DNA from: Trichococcus ilyis
GTDB taxonomy: Bacteria; Bacillota; Bacilli; Lactobacillales; Aerococcaceae
Assembly: GCF_900109135.1 (NCBI RefSeq)
Contig: NZ_FNYT01000019.1
Span: 1 to 58,956 of the forward strand
Direction of reading: 5' to 3'
DNA: 58,956 nucleotides
Position 1 is the first letter of the stretch; the number at the start of each line of letters is the position of its first letter. Both the position numbers and the translations under genes were made by a program. Positions 40,226 to 49,318 of the stretch are shown here, piece by piece. The notes under the pieces were generated by a model. That model saw only the letters and a program-made list of their open reading frames with translations. It was not told the DNA's origin and searched no databases.

Positions 40226-40966
40226 ATGCGAAACATAAAAATGACGATCGAATATGATGGCGGCAGATACCTGGGCTGGCAAAGGCTCGGGGATTCGGAC
40301 AAAACCATCCAGGGCAAAATAGAGAATATCCTGTCGGAAATGACGGGAAGCAAGGTTGAAATCATCGGCTCGGGCCGGACGGATGCCGGAGCCCATGCCA
40401 GGGGACAGGTAGCCAATTTCAAGACGGAATCGAAACTGGAGTTGGCGGCGATGCAGGAATTTCTGAACCGGTACCTCCCGCAGGATATTGTCGTGAAAGA
40501 GCTGGAGGAGGTTCCGGAAAGGTTCCACGCCCGCTATCACGCTGCCGGAAAGAAATACAGCTATTATGTCTGGAATAATGTCGTGCCGTCCGCTTTCGAG
40601 CGCAAGTACAGCTATCATTACCCCGGAAACCTTGATGTCGACAGGATGAACGAGGCTTGCCGCAAGTTGGTCGGAACCCATGACTTCATTGGCTTCTCTT
40701 CACTCAAAAAATCAAAAAAATCGACGGTAAGGACCGTCAATGAAATCACGATTAGCAGGGAAGGCAATCTGCTGCACTTTGAGTTCATCGGCGAAGGCTT
40801 CCTCTACAACATGATCCGGATCATGATGGGGACGCTGCTGGAGATCGGGGCAGGAACAATGGAGCCGGAATACATCGACGCCATCTTCGAAAGCGGAATC
40901 CGGAGCGATGCCGGGATGACCGTGCCTTCGCAGGGTCTGTTCCTCGATGAAGTTTATTACGATTAA
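40226..40966 (+). CDS. truA: tRNA pseudouridine synthase A (TruA family)
   Basis: This 246-residue enzyme makes pseudouridine at positions 38-40 of tRNA anticodon stems. The catalytic Asp is in GSGRTDAGAHARGQV. FHARYHAAGKKYSYY and FIGEGFLYNMIRIMMGTLLEIG are further family motifs. AAGGGAG precedes ATG 40226 and a TATAAT lies at 40165-40170. TruA in this group usually sits beside ribosomal-protein and ECF transporter genes; this solitary copy in an accessory region may be a paralogue (inference). Confidence 0.93.
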   Translation: MRNIKMTIEYDGGRYLGWQRLGDSDKTIQGKIENILSEMTGSKVEIIGSGRTDAGAHARGQVANFKTESKLELAAMQEFLNRYLPQDIVVKELEEVPERFHARYHAAGKKYSYYVWNNVVPSAFERKYSYHYPGNLDVDRMNEACRKLVGTHDFIGFSSLKKSKKSTVRTVNEITISREGNLLHFEFIGEGFLYNMIRIMMGTLLEIGAGTMEPEYIDAIFESGIRSDAGMTVPSQGLFLDEVYYD

Positions 40967-41050
40967 TAAGGCCCGTCTGCCGCATGCTGGAAATAACCAC
41001 TTGGAATGCTAGCTATGATAAGAAGCAGTCATGGGAGGAAAACTGATTTT

Positions 41051-41233
41051 GTGGGCACTACAGATAAATTTTATGGGATAGCGAATTTCAATAAGAATGA
41101 TAAGGTTGTTTCAGAACTGGTTCATAACGGATTCGATCAAGAACAGCTCGGCGAATTGATGCTAAGAAATAAGGAATCAAAAGAATTTTTAACCGTTACG
41201 GTTTTTCAGATTGAATTCATCCGATCAGAATAA
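41051..41233 (+). CDS. Possible small hypothetical protein
   Basis: This is a 60-codon frame from GTG 41051, or 75 codons from ATG 41006. GGGAGG lies 12 bases before the GTG, longer than usual, and a terminator follows directly after the stop. No family is recognised. Together these make a real gene possible but not certain. The rest of 40967-41444 is AT-rich with no other gene. Confidence 0.4.
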   Translation: MGTTDKFYGIANFNKNDKVVSELVHNGFDQEQLGELMLRNKESKEFLTVTVFQIEFIRSE

Positions 41234-41238
41234 AACAG

Positions 41239-41284
41239 AAAGCCGCAAGGACCGTCAGGAATGTGACGGGCTTTGCGGCTTTTG
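41239..41284 (+). terminator. Rho-independent terminator
   Basis: AAAGCCGCAAGG-ACCGTCA and TGACGGGCTTTGCGGCTTTT form a long stem with a short loop. It shares AGCCGCAAGGACCGTCAG with the rlmCD terminator. Confidence 0.88.
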
Positions 41285-41360
41285 GCGTATTGACAGGATC
41301 TTTGTCCCAAAGCAAATTACTTCAAAATAGCTTTTTAATTGCGGATTTTCGGGCAATAAA

Positions 41361-41414
41361 AATATTAATTAACGATATTAATTTATTGTTAAACGATAAA
41401 TGGTGTGTTAGAAT
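41361..41414 (+). promoter_or_regulatory. Promoter and operator-like repeats of the DUF2975 gene
   Basis: TTGTTA (41386-41391), 17 bases, TAGAAT (41409-41414) form a good promoter. AACGATA occurs twice, in TTAACGATATTA (about 41369-41380) and TTAAACGATAAA (41389-41400), the second overlapping the -35. A repressor site is likely, by inference. Confidence 0.6.
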
Positions 41415-41444
41415 TATTTTATCAAAAACAGCGAGGTGTTTTAA

Positions 41445-41921
41445 ATGCAGGTTAAACAAGGTGCAACCACTTTCTTAAAGGGAATTATTTTATTGTTTGG
41501 AATGGTGATGCTTGCTTTGTGTTTCTATTGGTTGCCTGTGATAGCCATCAGAGAACCGAAAGCACACCCAGGGGACTACTCGCTTTATCCCTTATTGATA
41601 TTTGTGTATGGATGCTGCATTGCATTTTCTGTTGCCTTGTACCAATCTTTTACACTATTAAACTACATTGAAACGGACAAGGCATTCTCCGAGTTCTCTC
41701 TTCAATCTTTGCAGGTCATAAAGAAATGCGGGTTTACAATCATCTTCTGCATCGTGTTAGCGATAGCAACCTTAAGGATAATTGCTGAAGTATCAGGGGA
41801 TGATGCGGCAGGTCCTATATCATTAAGTCTGATGGGGATTTTGGCAACAAGCAGCCTAACTGCTGTTGTGGATGTGCTTCAAAAACTCTTAAAAAATATT
41901 ATGGATACAAAACAGAAATGA
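41445..41921 (+). CDS. DUF2975 domain membrane protein
   Basis: This 158-residue protein has four spans (about 12-32, 48-68, 98-118, 128-148), with the LIFVYGCCIAFSVALYQSFTLLNYIETDKAFS region typical of DUF2975. These proteins are usually encoded next to a small XRE-type regulator; none is seen here. Function unknown. GAGGTG precedes the ATG. Confidence 0.8.
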   Translation: MQVKQGATTFLKGIILLFGMVMLALCFYWLPVIAIREPKAHPGDYSLYPLLIFVYGCCIAFSVALYQSFTLLNYIETDKAFSEFSLQSLQVIKKCGFTIIFCIVLAIATLRIIAEVSGDDAAGPISLSLMGILATSSLTAVVDVLQKLLKNIMDTKQK

Positions 41922-41953
41922 GTCCATCGTGCCAAGTAGGAAGTGCCAGGACA

Positions 41954-41982
41954 TTGACAACTAGTCTCCGAAAAATTATAAT
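41954..41982 (+). promoter_or_regulatory. Consensus promoter of the MATE gene
   Basis: TTGACA (41954-41959), 17 bases, TATAAT (41977-41982) is a perfect sigma-A consensus. Transcription would begin near 41989, giving a leader of about 127 bases before the MATE start. Confidence 0.85.
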
Positions 41983-42036
41983 CAAATGATATCAATCAAA
42001 TAGATAACCCTCTTTTTGCCACCGGGCAAGGAGTTC

Positions 42037-42094
42037 AAGGTGTTCAGAAATATTCCGTAGGTCTTTGAAGGAATGTTTCCGGGACACCTTTTTT
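42037..42094 (+). promoter_or_regulatory. Attenuator-like terminator in the MATE leader
   Basis: AAGGTGTTCAGAAATATTCC pairs with GGAATGTTTCCGGGACACCTT, followed by a T-run. It ends only 22 bases before the MATE start codon and after a perfect promoter, so MATE transcripts must cross it. A smaller hairpin (TTGCC/GGCAA, near 42016-42030) lies ahead of it. This fits transcription attenuation; the signal is unknown. Confidence 0.7.
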
Positions 42095-42115
42095 ATTTTG
42101 AAAGGAGCATGCAAT

Positions 42116-43444
42116 TTGGAAAAAACATTACTGAGGAACTTTTCAAAGTACGTCAGCCTGAATATTTTGGGGATGATCGGGGTGTCGTTCTACATTTTGG
42201 CCGACACGTACTATATCGCGAAGGCGTTGGGGGCGACCGGGATCGCGGCGCTGAATTTCGCCATTCCGGTATTCAGCATCATCCACGGCATCGGTTTGAT
42301 GATCGGCATCGGCGGGGCAGCCCGTTACGGCATCCTGAAATCCCAAAACAACGAGAAAGAGGCTGAAGGGGTCTTTGCGCGTGCGCTCAAGCTGGGCGTT
42401 GGGATAGGCTTGGTGTTTGCCCTGCTCGGTTTATTCGGTTCGAAACTATTGTCTTCGGTTCTGGGGGCGGATGCGGTCACACTGCCTCTGACGCATGCCT
42501 ACATGGCAACGATCATGGGTTTTGCGCCGTTTTTCATCCTGAACAATACGGTGCTGGCGTTCGTCCGCAATGACAACAATCCCAAACTGGCCATGCTGGC
42601 GATGCTTGGCGGCAGTGTTTCGAACGTCATCCTGGACTACATTTTCCTGTTCCCGTTCAATATGGGCATGTTCGGTGCCGCCTTTGCGACGAGCCTTGCC
42701 CCGATCATCAGCCTGGGCATCCTCTCGCTTCATTTCGCAAGAAAGAAATCCCGCCCCGCCATTTTGGAGCACAAGCTGACGCTCCCGGGGGTCAAAGATA
42801 TCCTCAATCTGGGCTCCTCCACTTTCGTCATGGAAGTGTCCTCGGCGGTAGTGCTGACGACTTTCAACATGTTGATTCTGGGGCTCGAAGGGAACAAGGG
42901 CGTTGCCGCCTACGGAATCGTCGCAAATATTGCCTTTGTGGCGGTCGCGATCTTCACCGGACTGGGGCAGGGCGTGCAGCCGCTCATCAGTAAATATTAT
43001 GGTCTGAAGGATCGCAAGACGGTTCGGCGCGTGAACCGCTATGCACTGTTGACGGCGGGCTTCATCGCTGTCTTGATTTACCTGGGGACCTTCTTCAACT
43101 CGGCAGCGTTGACCGGCCTGTTTAACAACGAAAATGATCCGGTGATACTAAAGTTGGCTGACAGCGGAATGAAAATCTATTTTCTTGGATTTTTCTTTGT
43201 AGGAATCAATATCGTGACGGCGATGATACTTAGCGCAACCGAAAAGGGACGGGCCGCTTTTGTCCTTTCGGTTCTGAGGGGACTTGCGGTTATCGTACCG
43301 ATGGCAATCCTATTGAGTAGCCTTTGGGGAATGACAGGGATCTGGTCATCATTTGTGCTTTCCGAGCTGATCGTTGCCGGATTTGCACTTTATTTAACGA
43401 CTGCCACCGAAAAGGGAACCATTGCTTATGGAAATCAGGACTGA
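42116..43444 (+). CDS. MATE family multidrug efflux protein
   Basis: This 442-residue membrane protein has about 12 spans in two homologous halves and is a cation-coupled exporter of drugs or other small organic molecules. Family blocks: NILGMIGVSFYILADTYYIAKALG near the start, VRNDNNPKLAMLAMLGGSVSNVILDYIF in the middle and GLGQGVQPLISKYYG in the second half. The start is TTG 42116, set by GAAAGGAG. It is controlled by a consensus promoter plus an attenuator-like leader. Confidence 0.93.
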   Translation: MEKTLLRNFSKYVSLNILGMIGVSFYILADTYYIAKALGATGIAALNFAIPVFSIIHGIGLMIGIGGAARYGILKSQNNEKEAEGVFARALKLGVGIGLVFALLGLFGSKLLSSVLGADAVTLPLTHAYMATIMGFAPFFILNNTVLAFVRNDNNPKLAMLAMLGGSVSNVILDYIFLFPFNMGMFGAAFATSLAPIISLGILSLHFARKKSRPAILEHKLTLPGVKDILNLGSSTFVMEVSSAVVLTTFNMLILGLEGNKGVAAYGIVANIAFVAVAIFTGLGQGVQPLISKYYGLKDRKTVRRVNRYALLTAGFIAVLIYLGTFFNSAALTGLFNNENDPVILKLADSGMKIYFLGFFFVGINIVTAMILSATEKGRAAFVLSVLRGLAVIVPMAILLSSLWGMTGIWSSFVLSELIVAGFALYLTTATEKGTIAYGNQD

Positions 43445-43700
43445 ATCTATAGGATATTAAATGTGTAATTTTTATCGTATAGAGTGAGGATACCAACGAA
43501 AAAAGGGTGAAGACCGTTAGAATTTTTCAGTTATACAACAATTGATACAGTTTAGCGTCTGATTATATAACAGATACATCCCTATTTAAAAGCTTTTTTA
43601 ACTTTTTTAAAAAAAATTAGGATAACTGTTATAAAATCATTCGTGATGGTGTATAATGTGAATATAAAAACAAACTGCTGAGATGCGGAGGAATTAGTTT
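43445..43700 (+). promoter_or_regulatory. pflB upstream region
   Basis: This AT-rich region has a promoter candidate TTATAA (43629-43634), 17 bases, TATAAT (43652-43657), about 44 bases before pflB. A run AGCTTTTTTAACTTTTTTAAAAAAAATT lies upstream and could act as an UP-like element. No convincing Rex, Fnr or cre site was found by eye. Confidence 0.5.
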
Positions 43701-45971
43701 ATGAGTAATGCATGGCGTGGCTTTAAAGGTTCTAAATGGCAAGAAGGTATTGATGTTCAAGAATTCATCAAAGATAACTACACAGAATATGTTGGCGATG
43801 ACAGTTTCCTGGAAGGACCTACAGAAGCGACAAATGAGTTATGGCAAGAGATCATAGAACTTAAAAAACAAGAAATCGCTAATGGCGGGGTTTTGGATGC
43901 AGACACTTCTGTTGTCAGTACAATAACTTCTCATCCGGCTGGATATATCAACAAAGATTTAGAAAAAATCGTTGGGTTACAGACAGAAAAACCATTGAAA
44001 CGCGGCTTGAACGTTTATGGTGGTATCCGTATGGCAGAAACAGCATTAAAATCTTACGGTTATGAGCTTGATCCGGAATTGGATGAGTTTTATACAGAAC
44101 ATCGCAAAACGCATAACCAAGGTGTCTTTGATGCTTACGATGACGACATTCGCATGGCTAGACGCAACAAGATCGTTACAGGATTGCCCGATGCTTATGG
44201 TCGCGGCCGTATCATTCCAGACTTCAGACGTATCGCATTGTACGGTGTTGATTACTTGAAGAAACAGAAACTGAACGACTGGAACGCATTGCAAGCAAAA
44301 ACGTATACTGAAGAAGACATTCGTTTGCGTGAAGAAGTTTCAACGCAATATCGTGCATTAGGCAAACTGATTGAATTAGGCAAAATTTATGGCTTCGATA
44401 TCAGCAGACCGGCAGAAACTGCACAAGAAGCAGTGCAATGGGTTTACCTGGGATTCTTGGCCATGGTTAAAGAAGACAATGGTGCTGCACAAGGTTTAGG
44501 ACGTATTGCAGAATTCTTGGATATCTATATCGAGCGTGATCTCCAAGAAGGTACTTTGACTGAAAAAGAAGCGCAAGAATTGATTGACCACTTGGTAATG
44601 AAAGTGCGTATCGTTCGTCAACTCAGAACACCAGAATACGAAGCTTTGTTTGCGGGAGACCCAACCTGGGCAACATTGACATTTGCAGGTATGCTTGATG
44701 ACAACAATTCATTGGTGACAAAAAATACCTTCCGATTCTTGCAGACACTCTATAACATGGGGAACGCACCAGAACCTAACATGACTTTGATGTGGAATGA
44801 AAAACTTCCTAAAGGATTCAAGGATTTCTGTGCAAAAGTAAGCATCGATACAAGTGCGATCCAATATGAGAATGACGATGTTATGCGTCACTATTATGGA
44901 AGTAATGACGTTTCAATCGCTTGTTGCGTAAGCCCGACAGCAGGGGATACAGGTAGTTCTATCCAGTACTTCGGTGCCAGAGCGTCCCTTCCTAAGATCT
45001 TAACGTATGCCGTTACGGGAGGTTACGATGAGAAAAACAGAAGTAAAGTTATCGATGGCCTAGAACCGATCACAGATGAATACCTGGACTATGACACGCT
45101 GATGGAAAAAATTGATGCTGTCATGGATTGGGTAGCGACAACTTATGTGAGAGCATTAAACATCATCCACTACATGCACGACAAATATGCATACGAAGCT
45201 GTTCAATTCGGCTTGCTGGATACAAAACTTCACAGAATGATGGCTACAGGTATTGCGGGTATCGGATTGGCAACTGACTCAATGAGTGCTGTTAAATATT
45301 CCAAAGTCCGTGTCGTTCGTGACGAAGAAGGCTTCCCGATCGACTATGTCGTTGAAGGAGAACAATTCCCGACATTCGGTAACAACGAAAAAGAAGCGGA
45401 TGAAATTGCTGACATGCTGATCAAGAAATTTGTCGGCAAGTTGAAAGCTCAACCTACTTACCGTAATGCTGAAATCACAACTTCTATTTTGACGATTACT
45501 TCAAATATCGTTTACGGAAAAGCAACAGGCGCCCTATTCAGTGGACAAGATGCGAAATTCAAAGGCTACAGAGAAGCATTCACGCCATTGTCTCCAGGAG
45601 CTAACCCAAGTTACAGCAGTCCTTACAAAGGTGCATTGGCAGCATTGAAATCAGTTAGTACGATTGATTTCGAAGACGTTAAAGATGGTTCTTCTTATAC
45701 ATGGGCAGTTCATCCGAAAGCATTAGGAAAAGAACGTGACGTTCAAATAGAGAACTTAACGATGCTGTTGGACGGATACTTTGGAAAAGATGGCGGACAT
45801 CACTTAAACGTCAACGTATTCTCCAAAGAAGGACTGGAAGAAATGTTGAGAAATCCGGAGAATTATCCGCAAGCTACCATCCGCGTATCCGGTTATGCGT
45901 TGGAGTTAGCAAAAGCAACGAAAGCACAAATTGCTGACTTGCTCGAACGCGTTATTCATGATTCATTCTAA
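43701..45971 (+). CDS. pflB: Formate C-acetyltransferase (pyruvate formate-lyase)
   Basis: This 756-residue glycyl-radical enzyme turns pyruvate and CoA into acetyl-CoA and formate in anaerobic mixed-acid fermentation. The adjacent catalytic Cys pair is in SIACCVSPTAGD and the radical Gly is in RVSGYALELAKATKAQ near the end. It is full length. The radical-SAM activase (pflA) is not adjacent and must be elsewhere. GGAGG precedes the ATG. AT-rich codons differ from the neighbours, as often in highly expressed genes. Confidence 0.97.
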   Translation: MSNAWRGFKGSKWQEGIDVQEFIKDNYTEYVGDDSFLEGPTEATNELWQEIIELKKQEIANGGVLDADTSVVSTITSHPAGYINKDLEKIVGLQTEKPLKRGLNVYGGIRMAETALKSYGYELDPELDEFYTEHRKTHNQGVFDAYDDDIRMARRNKIVTGLPDAYGRGRIIPDFRRIALYGVDYLKKQKLNDWNALQAKTYTEEDIRLREEVSTQYRALGKLIELGKIYGFDISRPAETAQEAVQWVYLGFLAMVKEDNGAAQGLGRIAEFLDIYIERDLQEGTLTEKEAQELIDHLVMKVRIVRQLRTPEYEALFAGDPTWATLTFAGMLDDNNSLVTKNTFRFLQTLYNMGNAPEPNMTLMWNEKLPKGFKDFCAKVSIDTSAIQYENDDVMRHYYGSNDVSIACCVSPTAGDTGSSIQYFGARASLPKILTYAVTGGYDEKNRSKVIDGLEPITDEYLDYDTLMEKIDAVMDWVATTYVRALNIIHYMHDKYAYEAVQFGLLDTKLHRMMATGIAGIGLATDSMSAVKYSKVRVVRDEEGFPIDYVVEGEQFPTFGNNEKEADEIADMLIKKFVGKLKAQPTYRNAEITTSILTITSNIVYGKATGALFSGQDAKFKGYREAFTPLSPGANPSYSSPYKGALAALKSVSTIDFEDVKDGSSYTWAVHPKALGKERDVQIENLTMLLDGYFGKDGGHHLNVNVFSKEGLEEMLRNPENYPQATIRVSGYALELAKATKAQIADLLERVIHDSF

Positions 45972-46036
45972 TCAAAATAAGAAACAAAGTCTGTCTTCGC
46001 GGCAAGGTCATTAAAGACAGCAAATTGACAACTGTA

Positions 46037-46085
46037 AAAAAGTGAGAATGCATTCACAATTGAATGCATTCTCGCTTTTTTTTTT
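46037..46085 (+). terminator. Strong terminator of pflB
   Basis: AAAAAGTGAGAATGCATTC, loop ACAATT, GAATGCATTCTCGCTTTTT with further T. It is an almost perfect stem of about 18 bases, probably working in both directions. Confidence 0.93.
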
Positions 46086-46295
46086 CATTTTTGTGCGGTC
46101 GAGGCCAAATGGTTGAATATTACTCAGATATTCGACAATTTTGAGCACTACGCTGAGCAGTTCTTCTGATTTCTGATCGCCAATCCCGCTGTGAACCGTT
46201 AAATGTTGGTGAACTTCGTCACTAGGATGTTGGAAACAATATGCTAAAATAAAAGTAAAGAGCGAATTCAAAATATGCAGAAAGAGATGATGTAT

Positions 46296-46754
46296 ATGGA
46301 AGAATTTAAACCGGAAAGAGAGTTCAGACTGACGCTGGAAGTTGTAAAAGAACTCTGGTCAAAAACCTATAATACCAATGGAAAGCCTGATTGGTCACAC
46401 ATCTTACCTTATTATGACGATACTATCTACTTTAAAGACACGATACAGGAAATCAGAGGGATTGTGGCATTTAAGGAAATGACGGATAGACTGACAGAAC
46501 GATCAAAAGATTTGGGTATGAAACTAGTTAAAGCTGTGCAGCAGGGGAATGATATATTCATCGAATGGGAGATGACGATCAGCTACAAGAAATATCCTAG
46601 TTCCATCCTATATGGACTTTCAAGATTAACCATAAATGAGCAGGGTAAAATTATTGAGCAACGGGATTATTATGATCTTTGGGGAGATATATTTGATAAC
46701 ATCCCGTCATTCGGTAATAAATACAGAAAATTCATGAAGAAAAAATTTGGGTGA
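46296..46754 (+). CDS. SnoaL/NTF2-like protein
   Basis: This protein of about 152 residues is consistent with the NTF2-like cone fold: a leading helix (LTLEVVKELWSKTY), ILPYYDDTIYFKDTIQEIRG and the closing strand pair ending DYYDLWGDIFDN. Such proteins bind or transform small hydrophobic compounds. Start 46296 is tentative; ATG 46275 is also possible. The next gene follows with four bases between, so it opens an operon with an SDR and a phytoene-desaturase-like enzyme. Base composition is AT-richer than the flanks. Confidence 0.8.
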   Translation: MEEFKPEREFRLTLEVVKELWSKTYNTNGKPDWSHILPYYDDTIYFKDTIQEIRGIVAFKEMTDRLTERSKDLGMKLVKAVQQGNDIFIEWEMTISYKKYPSSILYGLSRLTINEQGKIIEQRDYYDLWGDIFDNIPSFGNKYRKFMKKKFG

Positions 46755-46758
46755 CACT

Positions 46759-47721
46759 ATGAAAACTAATGGGATAAAGTTCGGGAAATATTTTAAAGAA
46801 TATCGTTTGTCCGATGTGCTGGCAATGATAAAAAATAATTCTAAGCGCCCGCTGATCTGCTCGGATGCCTGCAAAGGCAAGTTGGTCGTCATAACTGGAG
46901 CTACTTCCGGAATCGGCTATGCCGTTGCCAGAAAGTTTGCCTCAAAAGGTGCAGATTTGATTTGTATCAACCGAAATAAAGAGCGCTCAGAAGCTTTAAA
47001 ACATGAAATTGAGAGCGTGAACAAAGTCAAGTGTGACTACATTTTAGCTGATTTCAGCAGCATGGATGATACGGATAAAGCTGCGCATAGTTTGTTGGAA
47101 CTTGAAAAACCGATTGACATTATTATTCATAATGCTGGCATTTATCTTACAAAACGACAAATCACTTCAAATGGAATCGAGAAAGTCTTTATGGTAAATT
47201 ACCTTTCGTCTTTTATCATGAACTATATCTTAAAAGAGAAACTAATATCCCAGGGAAAGTGTCGGATTATCTTGGTAAACTCAGAAGGGCACCGCTTTGC
47301 GGCTTGGGGGATGCGTTTTGATGATCTCGATTGGTCAAAAAGACATTATTCCGGTTTGAAAAGCTACGGTACAGCCAAACTCGCTGAACTCTTAGCGATG
47401 ATAAAATTTGATGAGTATTTCCGAGGATCGGGTGTAACCATCAATGCCATGCATCCCGGAGCTGTAAAAACAGCCACTGGACAGGACAATGGACCATTAT
47501 ACAAATGGTTCAAGAAGAATGTATTGGACAAAGCATTGCAGCCTGTTTCGGTTGCAGCAGAAGCGATATACTATTTAGGGGTTTCTGAAGATCTGGATAC
47601 ATGCAGTGGTGAATTCTTCAATCTGACAACTCTTGAAGAACCTGCTCCCCCAGCGCTGGATATTGAAAATGCAAAAGTTCTGTGGGAAATAAGTTTGAAA
47701 ATGGGGAATTTAAATGAATAA
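46759..47721 (+). CDS. Short-chain dehydrogenase/reductase
   Basis: This 320-residue protein has a 40-residue lead, then a classical SDR domain: nucleotide motif VVITGATSGIGYAVARKFASKG, HNAG (in IIHNAGIYLT), an active-site Ser region ILVNSEGHR and the YxxxK motif in SYGTAKLAELL. ATG 46759 is set by GGGTGA. It overlaps the FAD enzyme gene by eight bases. The substrate is unknown; the operon suggests a lipid- or terpenoid-like molecule. Confidence 0.9.
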   Translation: MKTNGIKFGKYFKEYRLSDVLAMIKNNSKRPLICSDACKGKLVVITGATSGIGYAVARKFASKGADLICINRNKERSEALKHEIESVNKVKCDYILADFSSMDDTDKAAHSLLELEKPIDIIIHNAGIYLTKRQITSNGIEKVFMVNYLSSFIMNYILKEKLISQGKCRIILVNSEGHRFAAWGMRFDDLDWSKRHYSGLKSYGTAKLAELLAMIKFDEYFRGSGVTINAMHPGAVKTATGQDNGPLYKWFKKNVLDKALQPVSVAAEAIYYLGVSEDLDTCSGEFFNLTTLEEPAPPALDIENAKVLWEISLKMGNLNE

Positions 47722-49318
47722 TGCAGAACAGAAAAAATATGATGCCATAATTGTAGGCGGCGGACTTGCAGGACTTACATCTGCGGTGTTTCTTTCTCAG
47801 GCAGGCAAGAAGATTTTGCTGATAGAAAAAAACGCCGAATTTGGTGGCTTGGTCAATTCATTTGAAAGGGACGGTTTTGTTTTTGATGCTGGAGCCAGAG
47901 CCATATTAGGAGTCGTTTTGGCGATGCTGAAAGACTTGAATCTTGATATTGAGGTCGTCTCAAGCAAAGTTTCCCTTGGCGTAGAGGATAAAATCATCGG
48001 CATTGAAGGCTCGAATTCTGTTGGCGAATACAGAGATTTGTTGGTGAGCCTCTATCCTGATAGCGTAGGGGATATTGACAAATTCATAGAAGTCATGATC
48101 AGAATAATGAAATTGATTGATATTATCTATGGTATTGATAATCCATTATTTAAAGATATCAAGAGAGATAAGGAGTACGTAATAAAAGAACTTTTGCCAT
48201 GGCTGCCGAAGTTTATGTTTGCAATGAGCAGGATCGAAAAGCTTTCCAAGCCTTGTGATGAATATCTTAAACAACTTATTAAAGATCCTTCCCTCATAGA
48301 TATCATTTCACAACATTTTTTTAAAGGCACACCGACATTTTTTGCTTTGAGTTATTTCACATTGTACAGCAGCTATGTGTATCCGAAAGGTGGGACAGGC
48401 AAGCTTGCCGAAGCATTGGTGGAAAAAATCCAAGCATTGAATGGTGACATACTCCCGAATACGTTTGTAAAAAAAATCCATTCCGACCAACAGGTGATTG
48501 TCGATGAAAACAACAACGAATACTATTATGAAGACCTTGTTTGGGCTGCAGACCTAAAAACTTTTTACACTATCACTGATTTGGGTAACCAGGCTCCGAA
48601 AATAAGTGAAAAGTTTGAAACAACAAAAGCATTGATGGCAAAAGGCAGGCCCAGTGAATCTGTCTTCTCGCTCTATTTGGAAGTTGATTTGCCGGTGTCT
48701 TATTTTAAGGACTCCTTCAATGGGCATCTGTTTTACACACCATCCAGAAAAGGGTTGGGCAACATCAATAAGAGTGAGCTTAAGGGAATGCTGGGAAAAT
48801 GGGGAGAGACGGATAAAGGAGAAGTTCTTTCCTGGCTGGATCGTTTCCTGGAATACAACACTTATGAAATAGCGATCCCGGCTATGAGAGATTCTGATTT
48901 GGTCCCGGAAGATAAAACGGGTTTAATAATCAGCCTGCTTATGGAGGCGGAATTGTTCGATAAAGTCGAAGAATCGGGCTGGTATGAGGAGTTCAGAAGG
49001 GAAACTGAAAATAAAATAATCAGCGTGCTTTCTGAAAGTTTATGTCCCGAGTTAAAAGATAAAGTGGAGAAGCAATTTTCCTTTACACCTTTAAGTGTTG
49101 AAAATCGAGTCGGAAGTGCTGGTGGGGCAATCGTGGGCTGGTCTTTTGAAGCCCCGATCCCGGTTGTCTATAAAATGCAGCAAGTGAACAAATCAGTGCT
49201 TACGCCGATTCCGAATATTTATCAAGTAGGGCAATGGGCCTATAATCCAGCCGGAACACCTACATGCATTATCACAGGTAAATTAGCTGCTGATAGGATA
49301 ATTAAAAAACACAAATAA
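47714..49318 (+). CDS. Phytoene desaturase/isomerase-like FAD-dependent oxidoreductase
   Basis: This 534-residue flavoprotein has the FAD motif AIIVGGGLAGLTSAVFLSQAGKKILLIEKN followed by FGGLVNSFERDGFVFDAG, the CrtI/CrtISO-like opening. It has SYVYPKGGTGKLAEALVEKI in the middle and a C-terminal FAD block (IYQVGQWAYNPAGTPTCIITGKLAADRI). Relatives desaturate or isomerise polyenes; others act on retinoids or unknown lipids. No crtM/crtB-type synthase is nearby, so carotenoid synthesis is not supported. Confidence 0.88.
   Translation: MNNAEQKKYDAIIVGGGLAGLTSAVFLSQAGKKILLIEKNAEFGGLVNSFERDGFVFDAGARAILGVVLAMLKDLNLDIEVVSSKVSLGVEDKIIGIEGSNSVGEYRDLLVSLYPDSVGDIDKFIEVMIRIMKLIDIIYGIDNPLFKDIKRDKEYVIKELLPWLPKFMFAMSRIEKLSKPCDEYLKQLIKDPSLIDIISQHFFKGTPTFFALSYFTLYSSYVYPKGGTGKLAEALVEKIQALNGDILPNTFVKKIHSDQQVIVDENNNEYYYEDLVWAADLKTFYTITDLGNQAPKISEKFETTKALMAKGRPSESVFSLYLEVDLPVSYFKDSFNGHLFYTPSRKGLGNINKSELKGMLGKWGETDKGEVLSWLDRFLEYNTYEIAIPAMRDSDLVPEDKTGLIISLLMEAELFDKVEESGWYEEFRRETENKIISVLSESLCPELKDKVEKQFSFTPLSVENRVGSAGGAIVGWSFEAPIPVVYKMQQVNKSVLTPIPNIYQVGQWAYNPAGTPTCIITGKLAADRIIKKHK

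Noticed and set aside
43560-43700. Rex, Fnr or cre operator before pflB
   Set aside because: Only partial matches were seen by eye; none had the required palindrome.
46011-46271. 86-codon minus-strand frame downstream of pflB
   Set aside because: It reads straight through the strong pflB terminator and overlaps the -10 region of the next operon. About 50 residues look protein-like (VHQHLTVHSGIGDQKSEELL), so a gene remnant is possible, but it cannot be supported.
47714-49318. Carotenoid biosynthesis locus
   Set aside because: The FAD enzyme resembles phytoene desaturase, but no phytoene or diapophytoene synthase gene is present in the window.
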